The notes beneath the pieces were generated by a model. The model made no database searches, was not told the DNA's origin, and worked only from the letters and a program-made list of their open reading frames with translations. Of a DNA stretch of 64,000 bases, positions 55,694 to 64,000 are shown in pieces. The stretch lies in contig NZ_AGFX01000038.1 in the NCBI RefSeq assembly GCF_000236805.1, positions 168,242-232,241 of the forward strand. The letters are read 5' to 3'. Within the stretch, counting starts at the first letter, position 1. Each line of letters starts with the position of its first letter. The DNA is from Paenibacillus peoriae KCTC 3763. Lineage in GTDB: Bacteria; Bacillota; Bacilli; Paenibacillales; Paenibacillaceae. A program made the position numbers and the translations under genes.

Positions 55694-56845
55694 TTAGCCA
55701 CTCACCTGCTCGCCTTTAGTCCGGGAAGGCAGTTTCGGAATCGTGCCCAATCCGACCCAGGAAAACGGTAGGTATCGAAAACATAACGTCACAATCAGCC
55801 ATGAGCCAAATAGTGCCAGCAACCATCCGCCGGCAATCGAGAAAATATATTCTATCGGCGTTCCATGCAGATCCAGCTTGCGATACACTCGCAATAATGC
55901 CGGGTGAAGTAAATAAATACCAAAAGAACATGCACCCATCCAACTGATCCACGCTCGCAGCCTAGCATTCGCATGACGATAGAAGAAAACAGAAAACTGA
56001 AACAGCACTAGCGCAGATACGAGGGCATGTGCATTGCGTAGCAGTTCATAGACCAGTGAGTCTGCATAGATGGCTTTGCGATATGCTACAAACCATATCT
56101 GCACATAAGCTATACCCACGAATAGCCAAACCGCCCACATGGCACACCAGCTGACCAGCTGCCTGCGACCGATCGACGTCCCTGGCAACGGAAAAAGCCA
56201 CTTTTTAAACCCTTCATACCCAATCGCTACAGCTGCACCTAGAGCAAAATAACTGGTATATGTAATTGCAAGACTTCCTCTTTCCACTCCCCAAACGTAT
56301 TTGTTCAGTAATACAAACCCCCATTGAATGACCAACCCTGCTGTCAAAATAACAAAGGCTGCTTTCCGTGGGCTCCATATCCATTCCCGTAAACGCTGCA
56401 CTCCCCACAGCAACAGCGGAAAGACCAAATAAAATTGGATAATGATGATAACATAATACAAATGCGTATATGCCTTTCCTGTTAACAGCACCAGCGGAAG
56501 ATCACTGAGCGGCATCAGTCCGCGTGTCACCAAGGTCAAATAGTAGAGCAGTGAAAACAAAACATAGGGTAACACAATAAACATCAGTCTTTTCCGAAAA
56601 AACACAAGCATATGCTTACCCCGAAGCGGCCTATCCACATAATTGTAAAATAAGACAAACCCGCTTACAAAAATAAACACCGGGACCGCAAAACTGCTAA
56701 ACACATTTAAAAATAAAAAAGGATAAAATAATAGAGAATGACGCGCATCAATCAAAGCCATTGAAGTCGCATGAATAGTAACAACGGCCGCAATCAATAT
56801 CCCTCGATAAATATCAAGCTCCGGTACACGTTCCTTTTTGACCAA
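55694..56845 (-). CDS. Membrane acyltransferase, Acyltransferase_3 family
   Basis: 383 residues starting at TTG 56845 (GGGAG 9 nt upstream). About ten predicted membrane helices; the N-terminal LDIYRGILIAAVVTIHATSM (10-29) is the family's catalytic-helix region with the conserved Arg and His. Such proteins O-acetylate cell-surface sugars (OatA membrane half, IcaC/WcaH types). No extracytoplasmic SGNH domain is fused, so the acceptor is unknown. Monocistronic, between the his and hprK operons. Confidence 0.85.
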   Translation of the reverse strand: MVKKERVPELDIYRGILIAAVVTIHATSMALIDARHSLLFYPFLFLNVFSSFAVPVFIFVSGFVLFYNYVDRPLRGKHMLVFFRKRLMFIVLPYVLFSLLYYLTLVTRGLMPLSDLPLVLLTGKAYTHLYYVIIIIQFYLVFPLLLWGVQRLREWIWSPRKAAFVILTAGLVIQWGFVLLNKYVWGVERGSLAITYTSYFALGAAVAIGYEGFKKWLFPLPGTSIGRRQLVSWCAMWAVWLFVGIAYVQIWFVAYRKAIYADSLVYELLRNAHALVSALVLFQFSVFFYRHANARLRAWISWMGACSFGIYLLHPALLRVYRKLDLHGTPIEYIFSIAGGWLLALFGSWLIVTLCFRYLPFSWVGLGTIPKLPSRTKGEQVSG

Positions 56846-56945
56846 ATCAACACGCTCCCATATCGCCTTGTAAATATACTTATTTTCTATTTTTAAACAT
56901 AACCAACATCCATTTCCCTACTATTATACAGAAAAACAACGCAAA

Positions 56946-56974
56946 AAGGCCCCTTAAAATCTATAAGAGACCTT
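56946..56974 (-). terminator. Terminator of the hprK-lgt-ppaX-yvoF operon
   Basis: AAGGTCTCTTA-TAGATTT-TAAGGGGCCTT (11 bp with two wobbles), then TTT on the minus strand. Confidence 0.8.
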
Positions 56975-56990
56975 CTTGCTATGCTATTTA

Positions 56991-57485
56991 TTATTCGCCT
57001 ACACCGGAGCGTCTCAAATCACGCAATGGATTACCGCCTACAAACGCCCCAGCAGGCACATCTTTATGCACCACCGCTCCGGCGGCTACGATAGCTCCGT
57101 CACCGATGGTAACACCTGGCAAAACGGTCGTGTTTGCACCGATCAGCACGTCATTCCCAATCACCACTTCACCGATACGATACTCCTGTATAAGGTATTC
57201 ATGGGCCAGTATGGTCGTGTTATATCCGATGACCGAATTGTTTCCGATCGTAATATGCTCTGGAAAAAAGACATCTACCATGACCATCAGGCCGAAGGCC
57301 GAATGTTGCCCCACCTTCATACCCAGCATTCTGCGGTAAATGACGTTTTTCAGAGAAAGCACAGGACAATACCGGGCAAGCTGTATAAAAATAAAATTTT
57401 TAACGCCTTTCCAAGGACTCACCGTCCGATAAATCTGCCACAATGCATTAGGACCTTCTACGGGATAGCGTTTCACCTTTCTCAC
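56991..57485 (-). CDS. yvoF: Left-handed beta-helix acyltransferase (YvoF-like)
   Basis: 164 residues. A short N-terminal part and then hexapeptide repeats ([49 protein letters not shown], about 75-150) with the catalytic-type His in AHEYLI. This is the trimeric LbetaH acyltransferase fold (maltose/galactoside acetyltransferase relatives). Acceptor unknown. It overlaps ppaX by 4 bp and is last in hprK-lgt-ppaX-yvoF, the B. subtilis order. Confidence 0.9.
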   Translation of the reverse strand: MRKVKRYPVEGPNALWQIYRTVSPWKGVKNFIFIQLARYCPVLSLKNVIYRRMLGMKVGQHSAFGLMVMVDVFFPEHITIGNNSVIGYNTTILAHEYLIQEYRIGEVVIGNDVLIGANTTVLPGVTIGDGAIVAAGAVVHKDVPAGAFVGGNPLRDLRRSGVGE

Positions 57486-58135
57486 GATACATTGACACCT
57501 TGAAGCTCCAGCTTCAGCAAGTCGCGCATATCATGCAACATATAATCTGGTCCATATCCACGCAGCGTTTCCTCGCCCTTGAGCGACCAGGCAACACCCG
57601 CAGATTTCACACCTGCCGCCTGGGCTGACAAAATATCAAAGGAACTGTCTCCGACCATCAACGTATGCTCCGCTTCAGCGTTCAAGCCAGCTAATGCTGT
57701 AAGCACTGGCTCTGCATGCGGCTTCGGATGCTCCACATCGTCTACCGTCACAATATAGTCCATCGAGGAGGTTAGATTGAACAGATCAAGTACGCGTGTC
57801 GTGGACTGTCGTATTTTGGTTGTCACGACCCCTAGCTTAATTCCCCGTGCACGCAGCTCCTGAATAACCTCAATCACATACGGAAATGGCTTCACCATTC
57901 GGTCATGGTGAATCTGATTATAAGCACGGTAGCCTTTAACCAGCTCAGATACATCCGTTAATCCCGAAAAAGTACGGAGCTGATCTTCCAGCGTTCCACC
58001 CATATGGGGAATAATATGCTCCCGAGTTAGCGGATCAGCATCCGGATGGTTGAAAATGTGCAAAAACGTGCTAATAATCAGTTCATTCGTATCCATGATG
58101 GTGCCATCCAAATCAAACAAAATCGTGTTTATCAT
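57482..58135 (-). CDS. ppaX: Pyrophosphatase PpaX (HAD family)
   Basis: 217 residues: HAD motif [14 protein letters not shown] (7-19), motif II VVTTK (about 104), motif III Lys in [11 protein letters not shown] and motif [14 protein letters not shown] (about 170-181). In B. subtilis PpaX hydrolyses the pyrophosphate released when HPr kinase/phosphorylase dephosphorylates Ser46-P-HPr, pulling that reaction forward. hprK is two genes upstream. Coupled by 4-bp overlaps to lgt and yvoF. Confidence 0.94.
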   Translation of the reverse strand: MINTILFDLDGTIMDTNELIISTFLHIFNHPDADPLTREHIIPHMGGTLEDQLRTFSGLTDVSELVKGYRAYNQIHHDRMVKPFPYVIEVIQELRARGIKLGVVTTKIRQSTTRVLDLFNLTSSMDYIVTVDDVEHPKPHAEPVLTALAGLNAEAEHTLMVGDSSFDILSAQAAGVKSAGVAWSLKGEETLRGYGPDYMLHDMRDLLKLELQGVNVS

Positions 58136-59187
58136 AGATGCTCCTTCTTATCCTCGTCCGTTTCCTCCTTAGAAAGCTTATCCGCTGTAACAGTTGGAGG
58201 AACCGTATCTTGTCCTGGGCGAAATGCTTGCTCTGGCGTCACATCAGGTACCTGATCAATCCCCGTCTTGTTGGAGACAATCGGGTCGCTGTATCTCGCA
58301 ACGGATGAGCCCTTCCGACGACGAACCAGGATAAAAATCACGGCAGCTACAATGATGAAGATAGCAAGCAGCTGTGAAATCCGTACGTTGCCGTAGTTCG
58401 GGTCCAAGTGCCCTGGTTCAAACCCTAGCCACACCATAGGAGACCACAGAGCATTCAGAAAAGAAGCCATCCAGTCCGGCCCCTGAAAGGCCAAGCTGTC
58501 TGTCCGCACCCGCTCGATGAAAAAGCGACCGATAGAATACCAAATGAAGTAAAAGGCAAACATTTCACCCGCACGTACAAACTTCATCCGGCGAATCACA
58601 AGCAACAAAATCACGCCTACGATACTCCACAGCGATTCATACAGGAACGTAGGGTGGTGGAATACTCCGTTAACATTCATCTGATTCACAATGAAATCCG
58701 GCAAATGCAGTTGATTCCGCAAAAAGGTTTCTTCCGTCGGTCCACCGTAAGCTTCCTGATTGACAAAGTTACCCCAGCGTCCAATCGCTTGACCGATCAG
58801 TAGACCCGGCGCACAAATATCAGCGATACGCCAGAAGTTATACCCTTTATAGCGGAAATAAATGACTGCACATATGATCGCGCCGATCAACGCGCCATAG
58901 ATCGCAATACCACCATTCCAAATTTTGAAAACATCCCATAGATTATCTCTGTAGTCTTCCCATTTGAAGGCCACATAATAAATACGCGCTCCAATAATAG
59001 CCGATGGGACGCCTAGAAGCAGCATATCCATAAAAAAATCCTGCGGAATACCGAATCTTTTTCCTTCACGGATGGCCAGATATAGCCCCACAAGCGCCGC
59101 CAGCCCCAAAATTAGCCCATACCAGTGGACCTTAATTGCCCCGATGGAAAAAGCAATCGGATTCAGCAATAATGTTGCCGTTGACAT
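58132..59187 (-). CDS. lgt: Prolipoprotein diacylglyceryl transferase
   Basis: 351 residues with seven predicted membrane helices and the Lgt signature IGQAIGRWGNFVNQEAYGG (about 134-152), including the catalytic Arg; HHPTFLYESLWS follows. It transfers diacylglycerol from phosphatidylglycerol to the lipobox Cys of prolipoproteins such as the binding protein at 3.3-4.6 kb. A hydrophilic, acidic tail of about 65 residues after the last helix makes it longer than the B. subtilis enzyme. 42 bp after hprK. Confidence 0.97.
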   Translation of the reverse strand: MSTATLLLNPIAFSIGAIKVHWYGLILGLAALVGLYLAIREGKRFGIPQDFFMDMLLLGVPSAIIGARIYYVAFKWEDYRDNLWDVFKIWNGGIAIYGALIGAIICAVIYFRYKGYNFWRIADICAPGLLIGQAIGRWGNFVNQEAYGGPTEETFLRNQLHLPDFIVNQMNVNGVFHHPTFLYESLWSIVGVILLLVIRRMKFVRAGEMFAFYFIWYSIGRFFIERVRTDSLAFQGPDWMASFLNALWSPMVWLGFEPGHLDPNYGNVRISQLLAIFIIVAAVIFILVRRRKGSSVARYSDPIVSNKTGIDQVPDVTPEQAFRPGQDTVPPTVTADKLSKEETDEDKKEHL

Positions 59188-59229
59188 ATGTTTCGCTCAC
59201 TCCTTTATCTTCCTTGCAAACACCGACCT

Positions 59230-60168
59230 TTAATCCATATCTTCCATATCTTCGGAAATCGTGGCGGTCAGCTTATTCGTAAATTGCAGGGCTGCGTTAA
59301 CGCCCATTTGTTTCAAACGATAGTTCATCGCTGCCACCTCGATAATAACAGCCAAATTTCGGCCCGGCCGAACTGGAATCGTAACGAGCGGAACGTCTGT
59401 ATCAATAATACGTGTCGTTTCTTCATCTAGGCCAAGACGGTCATACTGCTTGTCCTGCTGCCATGCCTCCAGACGGACAACCAATGTAATCCGCTTGTTA
59501 TTACGAACAGCACCTGCACCAAACAGCGTCATCACATTAATGATACCCACGCCCCGAATTTCCAGCAGGTGACGAATCAACTCAGGTGCCGTGCCATGCA
59601 GCTGAAAATCAGACGTTTGCCGAATTTCCACCGCATCATCCGCTACCAAACGGTGTCCACGCTTAACCAGCTCCAGCGCGGTTTCACTTTTACCGATTCC
59701 ACTACTGCCTGTGATAAGCATACCTACGCCATACACATCACACAGTACACCATGAATGGTCGCTGTAGGAGCCAGCTTTCTTTCCAGAAAACCCGTAATC
59801 CGGCTTGATAAAATCGTCGTCGCCATATTGGTTCGCAGTACAGGTACATCTCGCTCAGCACTCGCGTCCACTAACTCAGCTGGTACTTCCAAACCACGCG
59901 TGATAATGATACACGGAGTCAGCTCTGTACACAAACGCTCCATCCGATCCCGTCTCTCCTCAGGAGGCAGCATACCCAGAAAAGCCAACTCAGACCTCCC
60001 CAAAAGCTGCACCCGCTCCTGTGTATGGTATTCAAAATACCCGGCCATCTCCAAACCCGGACGATTCAAATCGTCGACTGTGATGAGTCTGCGCAGACCC
60101 TTTTCACCGGAAATAACCTCCATTTGAAACTGCTGTACAAGCTCGGATACCTTTACCCTTTTAGCCAT
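59230..60168 (-). CDS. hprK: HPr kinase/phosphorylase
   Basis: 312 residues. N-terminal domain (1-130), then the kinase core with Walker [11 protein letters not shown] (about 153-162), catalytic [12 protein letters not shown] (about 173-184) and the family signature [15 protein letters not shown] (about 203-217). It phosphorylates HPr and Crh on Ser46 when glycolytic intermediates are high and reverses this with phosphate. Targets in this window include the crh-position protein. First gene of its operon. Confidence 0.97.
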   Translation of the reverse strand: MAKRVKVSELVQQFQMEVISGEKGLRRLITVDDLNRPGLEMAGYFEYHTQERVQLLGRSELAFLGMLPPEERRDRMERLCTELTPCIIITRGLEVPAELVDASAERDVPVLRTNMATTILSSRITGFLERKLAPTATIHGVLCDVYGVGMLITGSSGIGKSETALELVKRGHRLVADDAVEIRQTSDFQLHGTAPELIRHLLEIRGVGIINVMTLFGAGAVRNNKRITLVVRLEAWQQDKQYDRLGLDEETTRIIDTDVPLVTIPVRPGRNLAVIIEVAAMNYRLKQMGVNAALQFTNKLTATISEDMEDMD

Positions 60169-60507
60169 CGTATTCTCTCCTTCATCTGCAAAACCGGATT
60201 CTATACGTTATTTGATTTATGTAGCTTTATCCTATTAACTATACAGCTCACGCCAGTCCATCCTGTACCAGCTCAAGCCTCGCTGTATTCAATCATATGA
60301 TTTCAGGCTACCTCTGTTCCGACCGTTGGATTGATCACACCTTTGATCCTGCTACAAAGCTTGCCTGAACCCAGACCTGTACCATTGTACCCATCGTATC
60401 GGAATTCTCCAATGAATGCAATGCCGAAGCTGGTAGCTGTAGGACATATACAAAAAGAGCCGCCATTTCCCGATCGGGAAAACGGCGACTCTCTGCACAG
60501 GCTGGTC
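60169..60507. other. Intergenic region between msmX and hprK
   Basis: It contains the msmX terminator (60456-60492) and presumably the hprK promoter on the minus strand. A 71-codon frame (60303-60518, minus) runs into the msmX end and through the terminator, so I do not call it. Nothing else was recognised. Confidence 0.6.
60456..60492 (-). terminator. Terminator after msmX
   Basis: AGAGTCGCCG-TTTTCCCGATCGGGAAA-TGGCGGCTCT with an inner TTTCCCG/CGGGAAA stem, then TTTT on the minus strand. Confidence 0.85.
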
Positions 60508-61632
60508 TTATTCACCAACCAAAATGCTCAATTCCGATTCTTTATCGAAAATATGAACCTTGTTCATATCGACAGCCAACTTCGCTTTGACACCGTCACG
60601 AGTATTGGAACGTCCGTCTACACGGGCAATAATCGTATCATTTCCGGCACCACTCAGGTATAACAGCATTTCATGACCGAGATTTTCCGTTACATCCACA
60701 GTGGATGTAAAGATCGTATTCGGAGAAGCCTCCAGGAATACAGGCTCTTCATGAATATCCTCAGGACGGATACCCAAAATCACTTCTTTACCGATATAAC
60801 CCTTCGCTTTTAAAATCTGTCCTTTACCTTCAGGCACAAACAGATCCAGACCTGGTGCAGTAAAATGCAGCGCACCTTCTCTTTCAATCAGCTTACCTGT
60901 GATAAAGTTCATCGTAGGAGAACCGATAAAACCAGCCACGAACAGATTCACTGGGCGGTTGTACAGTTCATCCGGGGATGCAGCTTGTTGGATAATACCA
61001 TCCTTCATGACTACGATCCGATCACCCATCGTCATTGCTTCGACCTGGTCATGGGTTACGTAGATTACGGTCGTTTCCAGACGCTTAGCCAGCTTAGTGA
61101 TTTCCGCACGCATCTGACCACGCAGCTTGGCATCCAGGTTGGACAGTGGCTCATCCATCAGGAAGACTTGCGGGTCACGTACAATCGCACGTCCCAAGGC
61201 AACACGCTGACGCTGACCACCCGACAGCGCTTTCGGCTTGCGATCCAACAGATGCTCAATATCAAGGATTTTAGCCGCTTCACGTACACGTTTATCAATT
61301 TCTTCTTTCTTCACCTTGCGAAGCTTCAGACCAAAAGCCATGTTTTGGTACACGTTCATATGCGGATACAGGGCATAGGATTGGAATACCATCGCGATAT
61401 CGCGATCCTTTGGAGCCACGTCGTTCACAACACGATCTCCAATGTACAATTTACCGTCCGAGATTTCCTCCAGACCAGCGATCATACGGAGTGTAGTAGA
61501 TTTCCCACAGCCGGAAGGACCAACCAATACGAGAAATTCTTTATCTTGAATGTCCAAATTGACATCAACAACCGTAGCTTTATCTGCACCCGGATATTTC
61601 TTGAAAATATGCTCTAAACGTACACCAGCCAT
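60508..61632 (-). CDS. msmX: Multiple-sugar ABC transporter ATPase (MsmX/UgpC type)
   Basis: 374 residues from ATG 61632 (GGGGAGG 9 nt upstream; the frame extends to 61674). Walker [10 protein letters not shown] (about 38-46), signature [14 protein letters not shown] (about 135-148), Walker [14 protein letters not shown]-loop VTHDQ, and a C-terminal OB/TOBE regulatory domain (about 240-370). MsmX energises many CUT1 sugar importers in trans. The permease pair at 4.7-6.4 kb has no ATPase and is a natural client. Monocistronic. Confidence 0.94.
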   Translation of the reverse strand: MAGVRLEHIFKKYPGADKATVVDVNLDIQDKEFLVLVGPSGCGKSTTLRMIAGLEEISDGKLYIGDRVVNDVAPKDRDIAMVFQSYALYPHMNVYQNMAFGLKLRKVKKEEIDKRVREAAKILDIEHLLDRKPKALSGGQRQRVALGRAIVRDPQVFLMDEPLSNLDAKLRGQMRAEITKLAKRLETTVIYVTHDQVEAMTMGDRIVVMKDGIIQQAASPDELYNRPVNLFVAGFIGSPTMNFITGKLIEREGALHFTAPGLDLFVPEGKGQILKAKGYIGKEVILGIRPEDIHEEPVFLEASPNTIFTSTVDVTENLGHEMLLYLSGAGNDTIIARVDGRSNTRDGVKAKLAVDMNKVHIFDKESELSILVGE

Positions 61633-61735
61633 AGCTTTTGCCTCCCCAAGATCAAGTTTTGAAATCGAATACATTTTCTACTTGTATCTTACCCTAGTCC
61701 CCAAAGCATGGCTATTCGCAAACTGCACAAAAATG

Positions 61736-62878
61736 CTATTTCCTTTTTGTCACTTTATACAATAGTAGATAAAGCTTCACCAAAACTGCGTCATTAAACG
61801 TCCGTACATCCAATCCCGTTTCCTGTTTAATTTTGTCCAGACGGTAAATCAGCGTATTCCGGTGTACATACAGACGCTTAGCTGTCTCACTTACATTACA
61901 GTCCAGTTGAAAAAAGATATCCAATGTAGCCACCGTTTCTGGGTCTTTCAATATGACAGACGACTTCATTAGCTGCTCCAAAAACAGTATCCGTTGTTCC
62001 TTGGGAATGCGGTTTAACAGCCTTTCCAAATGAAGCTCCCATGAAAAGTGGATGTGCTCTGTTACATGAAAAATTTTCCCAAGGTGAATCGTCTCCCATA
62101 ACATATTTAGCTCATTGGGTAGATTTAGTGAAGGTACAAACGGCTTGGATACCGCCAAATGGAATATACCCACCCACTCGTTCGCGATAAGCTCGTATAA
62201 GCCCAAACTAAAAGCCGTAAGAACCTCCTCCAGCGATTCCGTAAAATCTGCATCCCTGGTTTCAGTATCTTTATCCCGTTCGTCATCTGATCCTAACAGG
62301 AGCTCTTTTTTAGCCATAATCAGCCAAGATTGCTTATCGAGTGGAACAAGCAGCACCTCTCCACCAAAATAACTGGCCAACAGTCGATGCAGCTGCGGGA
62401 AGGCAATCCCTCCCTCCTGTGTTCCCTCACCATTGAGTAAAATCAGAACCATGCACGCCGAGAGTGACTCGCGAAGCTGCAATTCTTCGGGAACCTCTTC
62501 TTCATTGTGCAAATTGGCAGCCTGCTGTATGAGCCATTGTCCAAAACGATTCATCCGCTCTTCCTCGCTATACATCGGATTCGTCGACAATCGTCCCCCA
62601 TTCCGCCAAACCTGCTCCATGTTCCCCAACAGCGCTTCTACCAACTGTCGTTCCCGATCGGTCAAGTGTCTGGCCTCTACCATAAAGGCAGCCAGTTCAC
62701 CCGCCAATGCACGAAACGGGAAATATAACTTGCTATCACGTATAAACGATCTACTCGGTTTAACTGAATCCACTGTTTGACCTTCTGCCAACATTTCCGA
62801 ACAACAGGGCACTATGGTAAAAGGCGCTTGAATAATATTCTGAAGCTGTTGCTGAATCCATTCCGTATTCAGAGTCAC
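61736..62878 (-). CDS. PucR/CdaR-type helix-turn-helix regulator
   Basis: About 380 residues from a GTG start. The C-terminal 60 residues (LDIFFQLDCNVSETAKRLYVHRNTLIYRLDKIKQETG) are the PucR/CdaR HTH. The N-terminal 300 residues are a poorly conserved sensory region (GELAAFMVEARHLTDRERQL) with no GAF or PAS domain I can name. Such proteins activate sugar-diacid, purine or other catabolic genes. It sits 103 bp upstream of the MsmX-type ATPase in the same direction, which suggests control of sugar uptake, but this is inference. Confidence 0.82.
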   Translation of the reverse strand: MTLNTEWIQQQLQNIIQAPFTIVPCCSEMLAEGQTVDSVKPSRSFIRDSKLYFPFRALAGELAAFMVEARHLTDRERQLVEALLGNMEQVWRNGGRLSTNPMYSEEERMNRFGQWLIQQAANLHNEEEVPEELQLRESLSACMVLILLNGEGTQEGGIAFPQLHRLLASYFGGEVLLVPLDKQSWLIMAKKELLLGSDDERDKDTETRDADFTESLEEVLTAFSLGLYELIANEWVGIFHLAVSKPFVPSLNLPNELNMLWETIHLGKIFHVTEHIHFSWELHLERLLNRIPKEQRILFLEQLMKSSVILKDPETVATLDIFFQLDCNVSETAKRLYVHRNTLIYRLDKIKQETGLDVRTFNDAVLVKLYLLLYKVTKRK

Positions 62879-62993
62879 GCGATCACCACTTCACTTTTAT
62901 TGAATATGCACAAAGCGAACATAATGAATTCATTATAACCTGTCGATACCGTAAAATAAAAAAGTGATTAAAAACATAACCTATACAACAAAA

Positions 62994-63022
62994 AAAGTCA
63001 TCAACCTATAGTTGATGACTTT
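62994..63022 (-). terminator. Terminator of the rRNA-tRNA operon
   Basis: AAAGTCATCAAC-TATAG-GTTGATGACTTT perfect 12-bp stem followed by TTTT on the minus strand, just past tRNA-Lys. Confidence 0.9.
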
Positions 63023-63025
63023 CGA

Positions 63026-63098
63026 TGAGCCATGAAGGACTCGAACCTTCGACACCCTGATTAAAAGTCAGGTGCTCTACCAACTGAGCTAATGGCTC
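63026..63098 (-). tRNA. tRNA-Lys (anticodon TTT)
   Basis: 73 nt, acceptor GAGCCAT/ATGGCTC, loop CTTTTAA, T-arm GAAGG-TTCGAGT-CCTTC. CCA is not encoded (ends A then TCG). Last tRNA before the operon terminator. Confidence 0.95.
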
Positions 63099-63105
63099 AT
63101 AAAAC

Positions 63106-63191
63106 TGGTGGAGGATGATGGATTCGAACCACCGAACCCGTAAGGGAGCAGATTTACAGTCTGATGCGTTTGGCCACTTCGCTAATCCTCC
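63106..63191 (-). tRNA. tRNA-Tyr (anticodon GTA)
   Basis: 86 nt with a long variable arm (class II), acceptor GGAGGAT/ATCCTCC, anticodon GTA in CTGTAAA, encoded CCA. Confidence 0.95.
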
Positions 63192-63200
63192 ATATAAAGG

Positions 63201-63273
<73 letters not shown>

Positions 63274-63350
63274 ATACCCACTAACAAAAAATAAAGTGCG
63301 GAGGGATTCCCCTTCCCACTTTAGTACGGATAAACTATAAAATTGAAAAA

Positions 63351-63427
63351 TGGCGGAACTGACGGGATTCGAACCCGCGATCTCCTGCGTGACAGGCAGG
63401 CATGTTAGGCCTCTACACCACAGTTCC
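63351..63427 (-). tRNA. tRNA-Asp (anticodon GTC)
   Basis: 77 nt, acceptor GGAACTG/CAGTTCC, discriminator G, anticodon GTC in CTGTCAC, encoded CCA. Confidence 0.95.
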
Positions 63428-63443
63428 CTATATTTTTCATAAA

Positions 63444-63519
<76 letters not shown>

Positions 63520-63523
63520 ACGG

Positions 63524-63599
63524 TGGTGGAGGCTGAGGGGATCGAACCCCCGACCCTCTGCTTGTAAGGCAGATGCTCTCCCAGCTGAGCTAAGCCTCC
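63524..63599 (-). tRNA. tRNA-Val (anticodon TAC)
   Basis: 76 nt, acceptor GGAGGCT/AGCCTCC, anticodon TAC in CTTACAA, T-arm GGGGG-TTCGATC-CCCTC-like, encoded CCA. Confidence 0.95.
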
Positions 63600-63609
63600 T
63601 GGGTATGTA

Positions 63610-63686
63610 TGGTAGCGGCGGAGGGGATCGAACCCCCGACCTCACGGGTATGAACCGTACGCTCTAGCCAGCTGAGCTACACCGCC
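63610..63686 (-). tRNA. tRNA-Met, elongator type (anticodon CAT)
   Basis: 77 nt, acceptor GGCGGTG with a G-T first pair, anticodon CAT in TTCATAC, encoded CCA. The D-arm and acceptor do not have the initiator features (C1-A72 mismatch, three G-C pairs in the anticodon stem), and it matches Bacillus elongator tRNA-Met. A CAT anticodon can also mean lysidine-modified Ile. Confidence 0.9.
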
Positions 63687-63717
63687 ATAACATAATATTT
63701 TGCAAGCTTGTCCTAAA

Positions 63718-63809
63718 TGGCGGAGAGAGAGGGATTCGAACCCTCGCACCACTTTCGCAGTCTAACCCCTTAGCAGAGGGTCCCCTTATAGCCACTTGGG
63801 TATCTCTCC
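63718..63809 (-). tRNA. tRNA-Ser (anticodon GCT)
   Basis: 92 nt with a long variable arm, acceptor GGAGAGA/TCTCTCC, discriminator G, anticodon GCT in CTGCTAA, encoded CCA. First tRNA after the 23S gene. Confidence 0.95.
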
Positions 63810-63931
63810 AAATAAATAGACGCACTTAGCGATAATCAAACTAGTTATTCTACATATTATACTAAATATCAAGCTTAATTCAAGGTGTTACACCCTGAAA
63901 ACTGGATCCGAAACTCCATTGCGTTTTTCTT

Positions 63932-64000
63932 TAGGATAAGCCCTCGACCGATTAGTATTGGTCAGCTCCATGCATTACTGCACTTCCACCCCCAACCTAT
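63932..64000 (-). rRNA. 23S ribosomal RNA, 3' end only
   Basis: The minus strand reads GAGCTGACCAATACTAAT and GGTCGAGGGCTTATCC, the conserved 3' end of bacterial 23S rRNA. The gene continues beyond the window. The 3' end is placed at about 63932 by analogy with B. subtilis. The spacer to tRNA-Ser (63810-63931) carries a CAGTTTTCAGGGTG antitermination-like sequence but no 5S gene. Confidence 0.93.

Noticed and set aside
60303-60518. 71-codon minus-strand frame downstream of msmX
   Set aside because: It overlaps the msmX 3' end and runs through its terminator; no ribosome site.

Overview
The window looks like chromosome from a Paenibacillus-type Firmicute (P. polymyxa-like; genus inferred, not searched). 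The evidence is strong GGAGG ribosome sites with many GTG/TTG starts, and gene blocks laid out as in Bacillus subtilis: cggR-gap-pgk-tpiA-gpmI-eno, secG-rnr-smpB-ssrA, rapZ-yvcK-whiA-crh, hprK-lgt-ppaX-yvoF and pspA-ydjGHI. Added to these are features common in plant-associated paenibacilli: a secreted pectate lyase, a LamG-domain protein and sugar ABC transporters. Most genes lie on the minus strand.

Layout. 1-884: N-terminal part of a LamG-domain protein. 1.0-7.2 kb: an ATPase-less sugar-type ABC transporter with a divergent GbsR/MarR-like regulator, then a HAD phosphatase, an SMR exporter and a metallophosphoesterase. 7.2-10.9 kb: envelope-stress operon pspA-ydjG-ydjH-ydjI behind an ECF-like promoter. 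11-17 kb: a glycosyltransferase, then a cluster that looks like electrophile/quinone detoxification (PadR regulator, tautomerase-like protein, ring-cleaving dioxygenase, DoxX, DUF896, MBL hydrolase, VOC protein). 17.2-19.4 kb: pectate lyase. 19.4-25.1 kb: accessory region with an IS3 remnant, an unknown and probably sporulation-expressed protein, and a 3.7-kb segment bounded by a 46-bp direct repeat of tmRNA sequence. The only gene in that segment is an Mrr-like nuclease/STAND NTPase.

25-37 kb: tmRNA, smpB, rnr, secG and the six-gene glycolytic operon, with a recognisable CggR operator and promoter. 37-40 kb: tRNA-Arg, clpP behind CtsR boxes, and two secreted proteins. 40-48 kb: a crh-position HPr that keeps His15, whiA, yvcK, rapZ, glcK, trxB and a TPR-HTH protein. 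47.8-55.4 kb: complete histidine operon hisZGDBHAF(IE)J. 55.7-63 kb: membrane acyltransferase, yvoF, ppaX, lgt, hprK, an MsmX-type ATPase and a PucR-type regulator. 63-64 kb: eight tRNAs directly downstream of a 23S rRNA 3' end, with no 5S gene between them.

Connections. HPr kinase (hprK), a second HPr-like protein, yvcK, glcK and cggR put much of carbon-flux control in one window. MsmX (60.5 kb) is the natural candidate ATPase for the permeases at 4.7-6.4 kb. The strongest candidate for a new system is the ssrA-associated single-gene nuclease-STAND element at 21.0-24.8 kb.
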